Assembly: GCF_034702125.1 (NCBI RefSeq)
Contig: NC_085880.1
Span: 19,506,028-19,570,027, forward strand
DNA length: 64,000 nt
Direction of reading: 5' to 3'
From: Engraulis encrasicolus
Taxonomy: Eukaryota > Chordata > Actinopteri > Clupeiformes > Engraulidae
How positions within the stretch are numbered: the first letter of the stretch is position 1; every line of letters begins with the position of its first letter. The notes below the pieces were generated by a model. The model was given only the letters and a program-made list of their open reading frames with translations, searched no databases and was not told the origin of the DNA. Made by a program: the position numbers and the translations under genes. Below, in pieces: positions 57,200 to 64,000 of this stretch.

Positions 57200-58244
57200 A
57201 CATCACTAGTGGATAAAAAGAGCACAGGAAAAATACAGAACGACAATATAGGTAGGACAGAAATGAAGGTGCACGTGCAAGTTTCTTATTGTACATATTA
57301 GCTGGGCCTAAAGCAATGTGAAGTAAAAGCAGGCAAATGAAAGTTTTTAATGATAGTTAGTGATAGTTAGTTAGTGATAGTTAGTGATAGTTTTTAATTA
57401 ATTAAGTTACAAATGAGTTGCCTTCTCTTTGTTGGGTGTGTAGTTTGTAGTCACTGTAATGTTTAGTAGACTGCAGTTTCCTTCTTTTTGTCTGTTTAGT
57501 CTCTGCCAAGTAGTTCACTTCATATTTCACTGTGTGCACATACACTACTGTGTCTCTGCTCATGATGTATCTATATCCTATAAAGGCTCCATTTGGATTC
57601 TCCATCTGGCTCCTGGCCCACTCAGTGCAGCAAGTACTGTAGAGACAATCCTGCCTGCATTGCAATATGGGGCACACAGATCTTAAAGCAGCCTACATGG
57701 ATTAGGCCCACTTAGCACTAGCATGCCCCTATCTCGCCCGCCTGCATCAAGGATACCACTATATATACTGTATACTGTACACACTACTTGCCTGCAGAGG
57801 GACATTATACACACACATGTGTGTAAGCATAGCCATGTAAACACATGGGCATATGAATACACACTCTACCATGCATACAGTAGCATATATATAGAGTGTA
57901 CATATACACAGTGCAGCACACACAAATCCTTCATTTCTCTCAGTCCCAGACCCAGCCTCTTCTGCATCCTGATATGAGAATGTGGATAGATCAGTTTTAC
58001 ATCCCTCTCCTGAAAAGCCCCGTTTGACTGGAAAGTGTTTTTCTAAACGCATGAATCCATCTTCATTAATAATTCATGGTATGCTTTATTAAGAGGGATC
58101 ATTTGCTGCCGGCTTAAATTGCCCAAGCACTTAATATACACACAGTTTGGATTCATAGATGTACACTACTTATTCATAAATATTTCACCAATTAGATCCC
58201 TTTGATCCATTAATCCACTTGATCACTGAAGCTGAGAAAAGAAC
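57200..58244. other. intergenic, unique
   Basis: AT-rich, no gene or repeat recognised apart from short TAGTTAGTGA direct repeats at 57350-57390. Confidence 0.4.
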
Positions 58245-58401
58245 CAGGGGAGTAAAGTGTCACCTAGTCACCAGGGCCCCATGTGGTATACAAAGGGGCC
58301 CACACACAGTCCGATTTATGTACCGTAGATATATGGCTGCGGTGGGTGGGGGGGGGGGTGCTGATTGTACACAGGGCCCACAATTTGCAGCTACGCCCCT
58401 G
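58245..58401. mobile_element. hAT-like MITE (CAGGGG...GCTACGCCCCTG), copy 1
   Basis: Shares GTCACCAG-GCCCCATGT, GGGCCCACACACAGTC and a G run with 59922-60074. Confidence 0.75.
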
Positions 58402-59155
58402 AACAGAACAGATAAGACAAGGCGATCACAGGCTCACTTGCTTGCTTGTGTGACATTTCTTGGAGGACCCCGTGCGTCTGTCCGTCCGTCCGTCCGTCTG
58501 CCCGGTTGGAGATGTGAAACTGAGCTCCGGCCTGCCTGCCACGGGTCCACTTCAGCTGTCTCATCAATAAAACAATGCGGCAGCAGCGGTGGCGGCAGCG
58601 TGGTGTTGAGTGAAGGAGGATGGGAGGTGCAATAGGACACCCTCTCCGCCAAAGCCACGTGGCTCGCTCGCTTGGCCCCCAAAACGCTCTCTGACATTTT
58701 TTTGCCAATCAAAACTTGACATTCAACGCGCACTCGCCAAGATTTACACATCCGATTGGTCCTCCTCATAAACCAGGAGATGTCTTTACAATCTGGGCTG
58801 AATGATTTGTAACATGAACCAACATAAACAAATGGTCCCCAACAACACTGATGCCTGCGTACTTCTTGCACAACACACAACACACTTTGCAGCCGGTCGC
58901 CACATCAGCCTCATTGGCCCACAGTCAGTGGAGCTGTGTTATTATTTATGTATCCGTGACTAAGCACATGGTCAGTCCAGGAAAGTTGCAAACGAGTCCA
59001 GCAAGTGGCTATGTTTATCTCTCTACTCCAGCTTGGGAATAAAATAAGCTAATCTCCATTTTGATCACATCTCATTTTGGTCCACTGTGGATTTTCCATG
59101 TTAAGACCGGCCGGGCCAGGCGGTGTGGGCGCTCCAGACACATAGAGTGCTGGGG

Positions 59156-59157
<2 letters not shown>

Positions 59158-59213
<56 letters not shown>

Positions 59214-59260
59214 GGGGAGGAAAAAGGGAGAGACAGACAGAATGAGAGGGAGAGTGCTGG

Positions 59261-59295
<35 letters not shown>
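59158..59295. repeat. (GA)n microsatellite
   Basis: Two GA tracts separated by 60 bp. Confidence 0.97.
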
Positions 59296-59300
<5 letters not shown>

Positions 59301-59554
59301 GATGAGAGAGTGATAGCAGCTGTGCTGAGTCACAGGCACCATTGCAGCCCCTCTGCTGTGCTCCCTCATCCCCCCAAATTCACAGAGCACTTAGTCACAA
59401 TCCATGCGATCATTCAGAGCCGTACCGTACTACTGTACACTAGGTCACCAGTCCGCCCTCCACTCGGGTGCCTGTCCTGCTGCATTATATCACTGTTCCT
59501 GTCACTGGGCAATAAAGCTCCAGCAGCGCGGTGGGTCGCCCCCAGTGCCACTCA

Positions 59555-59810
59555 GGGGATGAGGATGGGTGCAGGGGAGGGGAGCGGAGGGGTGCAGAGA
59601 GGTGCGTTGGGTGTCTGGGTGGGGACAGAGGAGGGGTGCGTGCCATGCCGTACTGTGCTGTGGGTGTTTGGTTGGGAGCAGGGGAGGGGTGCGGTGGGTG
59701 TTTTGATGGGGACAGGGGAGGGGTGCCGTGCAGTGGATGTCTGGATGGGGGCAGGGGATGGGTGCCGTGCAGTGCAGTGCGGTGGGTGTTTAGGTGGGCG
59801 ACCGGGCGAG
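59555..59810. repeat. G-rich minisatellite
   Basis: About five diverged units of 40-60 bp with GGGTGTTTGG, GGGGACAGGGGAGGGGTGC and TGCCGTGCAGTG. Confidence 0.8.
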
Positions 59811-59921
59811 AGAGACTGGTTGCTCTCAAGCAGCTGCTAGCTGAGGAGAGAAGTAAAGGGTCTTGTGTTTAACAGCAGTGGAAGAAGTACACTCCCTAGT
59901 CCTTACCCCTGGGGTGTCGTT

Positions 59922-60074
59922 CAGGGGGGTGAAGTGTGACTGAGTCACCAGAGCCCCATGTATATGGGGGGCCCACACACAGTCTGATTTCTGAAGATCT
60001 ATAGCTGGGGGGGGGGGGTTTGCTCCATTGGAGCTGACTGTACATAGGGCCCAAACGTTGCTGCTACGCCCCTG
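59922..60074. mobile_element. hAT-like MITE (CAGGGG...GCTACGCCCCTG), copy 2
   Basis: Right end GCTGCTACGCCCCTG; interior as in copy 1. Confidence 0.75.
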
Positions 60075-60101
60075 CCTTACCCCTGCCGGTGTTCTAAATC
60101 A

Positions 60102-60104
<3 letters not shown>

Positions 60105-60178
<74 letters not shown>

Positions 60179-60597
60179 GGCAGACTCACCTATCTCTTTA
60201 CGTACATGTCATAAATTGATGTGATACATATACAGGCAGGAAATCGGAGAGCAAACCCGTTGGTTTCATTAATGTAAAAATGGTCAGGCTCATATGGTGA
60301 TGTGTGAACACTTCAATATAACCTGCGAGCTCCATCTCCCTCCCTAAACCACATTTCTTGCCAGAACGTCAAGCATGTACATTTAAAATGACATTTGTAC
60401 AATTATAGTGAGATGCGTGGCCATTTTAATATGTTTGTTTGGTTTGGACTGACATCACAAACCAAACCGTATTAATAGTTCGGCAATAAAAAATGTTTGG
60501 TCCAGTCTCACGTATGAGGACTGGGAAAAGCCTCCACTTGAGTTGTGGTTGTCACGTGCCTGACTGTGTTGATTTCTCATCAGCCGTGTGTGTGTGC

Positions 60598-60665
<68 letters not shown>
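60105..60665. repeat. (CT)n, (GT)n and (GA)n microsatellites
   Basis: (CT)n 60105-60176; (GT)n 60587-60630 then (GA)n 60637-60665, with unique sequence between. Confidence 0.95.
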
Positions 60666-60667
<2 letters not shown>

Positions 60668-60669
60668 TT

Positions 60670-63308
60670 TCTGTCTTTGAATGGCCCTTGAAGAGACCCA
60701 CTTGTCATAGCGGAGAGCTTCAGCAGATGGAGCGGTTGCTTTTTCGGGCCGCTTATCTTAGCCCAGTTTTTTCAGCAGGCCCCATATCTGAGGCTGGCGG
60801 AACCGCATGCCCAGACAACAAGCTGCGCTGCTGCGCAGGGGCTGCAAACTCGACCCGTTAAAGTCGGCCAAAGGAGAGATCCAGGCCAGCGCTCACATTC
60901 CCTCTCAGTTGCAGTCCCCAAACCATGTGTTACGCAGAATGCATGTAGGTCTCGTTTGAGATGCTGCACTACGTATTATACTTCCGGGGTCTTTGTATCT
61001 GTTCACAGATGGTTCAATCTCAAAAATACTACTAAAACAAATATTTCATGGTATTACCTTGCCTGGTATTAGCCATCCGCACACTTACGCTCAATTATCA
61101 TTCCCCTCCCTATACTGTACATTACACACCACCATGATATGGCATAAGACCAGGCTCACCCAGGGTTTACCCTATTATTTGTAAATGGTAAAATGGTGTT
61201 ATGTGTCTTTGTTCACAGGGATCAAGGTTCAGAAATTGACGAATAAAAGGGTGGACCACCATATTGCTAACACCCAGCACCTGGTAGTTGCTGGTAGTCA
61301 TGGTAGATCCATATAATGCTTAGTAATAGAATCTAGTAAGTCTGGTGCTCACTGTCTTGTTATTCCTCTTCATTCACACTCATAGTTCCTTCCGTCTTCT
61401 ACTCTCACTTTTAACCCACTCTCTCACTCCCTTTCTCACCCGTGCTCCTGAAAGTAGATACTGTTGGTTTGTGTAGCTATAGGGTGTTATTGACTGACTG
61501 GGAAATACCTCGACAGCTCTATTTCAGGCTGGTGTCAATGGCTGTTAAAGCCAAGCATGCACAGAACAGTACCTATGGTAGATTAGCAGTCCAAACTCGC
61601 AAAACATCAAAGCTCAATATTGTTTTATTGCTTATCGTGAATTAACATTTACAATTTATATTGCACAATACATTTACACAAAACTGTTGTTGCTGCAATG
61701 CAACATATGTATCACACACATGCGTCATGTTATGACTACATCAAGAATGACTATTGTGCATTTGTATGTCACAGGATTCCTTTAAGACAAACAAACAAAC
61801 AAACGCACAAGTTAATGCATGGGCTACAAGTGGGTGTGAAAGATGGCATGACCAATGAAAAGGCACTTGTTTTTGAAAAATACTTTAACAGTAATTAAAC
61901 ATGTCTTTGAAGCAGTATGACACTGACTACTGTTCTTTGTTTTGCCTTTTTTGTAACTTAATGAGCTCATACTGTGTCTTGAGAGCTGGTGTCTGTCCAA
62001 ATGTGCAAAGAAGTCTGGGCCTCTACTTGCATGATGTGTTCCTGACAGATGTGGCTGTAACTTGAGCAAGGTTGTCGTAGTAACCTAACCACCATGGAAC
62101 AAGGAATTGCCAGTCTAAGCACATTACAATGTCAGACATACATATGGGTGGACGTGGAAGAGTGAAAAGGGTAGACCAAAAGAAAGGGCAATAGTAGGTT
62201 TTTTTAAAAACTGTTAGCAAGTGTACAGTGAACAGGCCAAGATGTACAAATGATTGACTTGTTTTTTTGTGTGCCAATTACCTCAGCTAATTGAAGGGAG
62301 ACAATACCTTGTATCTTATGTGAGTCTTTGATTTGGGGGAAAACCCCCAATGCCATTTGGCTTATCACTTCCAATACAATACCAAAAGCCATTTGCTTCC
62401 TATAAAGGCCATATTACCTGCCATGTTCGTCCTCATTTTTGCCTAACATGTGACCTTTGGCGCACCAATAGTACACGGAAGGCAGATACATTTACATTTA
62501 TTTTTAGAGTTGGCTATGTATAGCATGGAACTCTATGGCGACCACATGACAAACTATGGCAGTGGGCATGGGAGGTACACATGTATCCGAGAGAGGAGAG
62601 GAGGAGGGGTACTTCAAGCCCACTAGTTGCTTTGGGTGGGAGTGGCAGGGTAAGTCCTACTTCGGATAGTGCAGAAGAGTTCCTACAAGAATGGGGGGCT
62701 GGGAGATATTTACTATTGGGGGAACAAATGGTGTTCGTGCAACAGTGGAAACAGGCAAAACTGGCTACTAGTAACAAAGTTAAAGGGTACCCGTTTTGCT
62801 TTTTAAACTCCAGAAAATGATCCACTATCGTGTCACAACGACATCTTGTTCCATTTTCTACCACGTCTTTCGTTGCGACTGGACAACTTGAAAGCGTTGC
62901 CTCCAGTCCAGTCCACACTTTTACCTAAACAAACACAATTCCAGTGTCACCCTGAAAGACAACTACACTAACGTGCTGCAATATTGCATAAGAGCTGTCT
63001 GTACAATGAACTTTGCCTCCTACCTACATAAAGTTATGTCATACCCTGCCCCCATCACCCATACTTACTTCGGAAACCAGGGTTTGAGAAAGGGGAGGGG
63101 ACGACAGGCAAAAAAAACTTACCGTAGGCGGTGGCCAGTTACTCTCTCCTTAAACACATTGGTCACACATGATATCACTCCGTTGTCGTGGTCAGTAATT
63201 GGTCGCGAAATTCTTGCTTGTATTTCAATATTCTGCAGTATTAGCTTCCAACTCGGTCCCTCAGCAGCTACCTCTCAGCTGCTCCGTGGTGCAAGGTGCT
63301 CGTGGCGC
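60670..63308. other. rtn4 upstream intergenic region
   Basis: Mostly unique AT-rich sequence. It presumably holds the rtn4 promoter near its right end. No exon recognised. Confidence 0.4.
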
Positions 63309-63361
63309 ACTTCTCTTTTTGTTGGGAGCACAAGTCTTAGCAGACCTACAAAAAGAGAAGT
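63309..63361 (+). promoter_or_regulatory. perfect inverted repeat upstream of rtn4 ATG
   Basis: ACTTCTCTTTTTGT at 63309-63322 and its exact reverse complement at 63348-63361, with a 25-nt loop, ending 78 nt before the start codon. Probably in the 5' UTR or core promoter. Confidence 0.5.
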
Positions 63362-63439
63362 CGGTCGTTCTGTTCTCTGGGATTAGGAGCAGTTAGCCAT
63401 CAACTCGCCATTTGGGAAGTAACGTTCACGTTTTAAGAG

Positions 63440-64000
63440 ATGGCAGACACTGAAGAAGTTTCCTCAACCACCCCCAGCGAACAGCCAAAACTTGAGGCAA
63501 GCCCAGCGACGGGGGATGTAACGCCAGAGGCAGTGGCAAAAGTTTCAGAGAATGGCGAGTTGCCTAAAGAAGTACCTCAGGAAGCACCGGCAGCAGTTGC
63601 GGACGTCCCTGCACCTCCAGAAACAGCGCCGCCAGAGCCTGTGACGAGCACCACAGAGGATGCCACGGAGGCGGTGACTGTAGAGGCAACTGCGCCCGCA
63701 CACACGGAGGAGCCTGTAACAGAGGAAAAGCCAGTTGTAGTACCAGAACCGGAGCCTGTAGTTGTTCCCGAACCTGTACCAGAACCCGTTGTAGTCCCAG
63801 AACCGGCGCCAGTCGTCGTTCCCGAACCAGTGCCAGAGCCCGTTGTAGTCCCAGAACCGGAGCCTGTCGTCGTTCCCGAACCTGCACCAGAGCCCGTTGT
63901 TGTACCGGAACCCGTTGTTGTTCCAGAGCCCGTACCTGAGCCAGTAGTAGAGGCGCATGTGCCTGAGCCAGCACCAGAGCCCCCTGTGGTTGTTAAAGAA
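63440..64000 (+). CDS. rtn4: reticulon-4-like N-terminal exon, cut by the window end
   Basis: An open frame of 187 codons starts at ATG 63440 (AGAGATGG context) and is still open at the last base. It opens MADTEEVSSTTPSEQPKLEA and from about residue 98 becomes a tandem array of PEPVVV and PEPEP units. It is acidic, rich in Pro, Glu, Val and Ala and without a membrane segment, as expected for the variable cytosolic N-terminal part of long reticulons; the reticulon domain would lie downstream. Sequence alone would not identify it; the call rests on gene order (rtn4 next to clhc1, same strand). A different Pro-rich gene is possible. Confidence 0.6.
   Translation, partial: MADTEEVSSTTPSEQPKLEASPATGDVTPEAVAKVSENGELPKEVPQEAPAAVADVPAPPETAPPEPVTSTTEDATEAVTVEATAPAHTEEPVTEEKPVVVPEPEPVVVPEPVPEPVVVPEPAPVVVPEPVPEPVVVPEPEPVVVPEPAPEPVVVPEPVVVPEPVPEPVVEAHVPEPAPEPPVVVKE

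Noticed and set aside
62514..62918. 134-aa minus-strand ORF with many Cys and a plus-strand ORF over the same place
   Set aside because: No family wording, splice sites or neighbours support either; probably chance, though an unknown small gene cannot be excluded.
63545..63974. Two minus-strand ORFs of about 136 aa rich in Tyr/Asn/Gly or Gln/Leu
   Set aside because: They are antisense to the PEPVVV repeat of the plus-strand exon, which has the better start and composition.

Overview
The window is about 64 kb of vertebrate nuclear DNA, almost certainly from a teleost fish. The evidence is GT-AG (and a few GC-AG) introns, very abundant dinucleotide microsatellites, fish-type MITEs with CAGGG/CAGTG termini, tRNA-headed SINEs, and proteins close to vertebrate orthologues. 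Five genes are present, in the order ccdc88a (+), prorsd1 (-), rps27a (-), clhc1 (+), rtn4-like (+, start only). This is the human 2p16 arrangement CCDC88A-PRORSD1P-(MTIF2)-RPS27A-CLHC1-RTN4 with the same relative orientations, but without MTIF2. The species cannot be named from the sequence.

Region 1 (1-36.4 kb) is the 3' two thirds of ccdc88a (Girdin/GIV). Twenty-two exons (plus one 84-nt cassette exon) splice into one continuous frame of 1393 codons, covering most of the coiled coil, the basic lipid-binding and Akt-site segment, the G-alpha binding and activating (GBA) motif and the tail. The N-terminal HOOK domain lies upstream of the window. The gene has two possible C-termini. Splicing at 32323 to 34661 gives the Girdin ending (EQQSS). 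Reading through that donor gives a 186-residue extension ending in WYEYGCV, the PDZ-binding ending known from the paralogue Daple (CCDC88C).

Region 2 (37.5-43.1 kb, minus strand) holds the two-exon prorsd1 (a ProX/YbaK-type tRNA deacylase) and rps27a (ubiquitin fused to ribosomal protein eS31) with a TOP-type first exon. Region 3 (43.1-52.6 kb) is the complete clhc1 gene (11 coding exons, 586 aa), head to head with rps27a across about 400 bp. Region 4 (52.6-63.4 kb) is intergenic, with microsatellites, minisatellites and MITEs. At 63440 a Pro/Glu/Val-rich open reading frame starts and runs off the window; by synteny it is the first exon of rtn4 (Nogo).

The most unusual pattern is that many exon edges in ccdc88a and clhc1 are echoed. 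A short piece of exon end plus its splice site is repeated once or several times inside the adjoining intron, usually with a microsatellite or simple array between the copies. I count at least ten such junctions, including arrays of decoy donors after ccdc88a exon w3 and of decoy acceptors before ccdc88a exon w14 and clhc1 exon 10. Three of about 38 introns have GC donors. Exon numbers prefixed w count from the left edge of the window.
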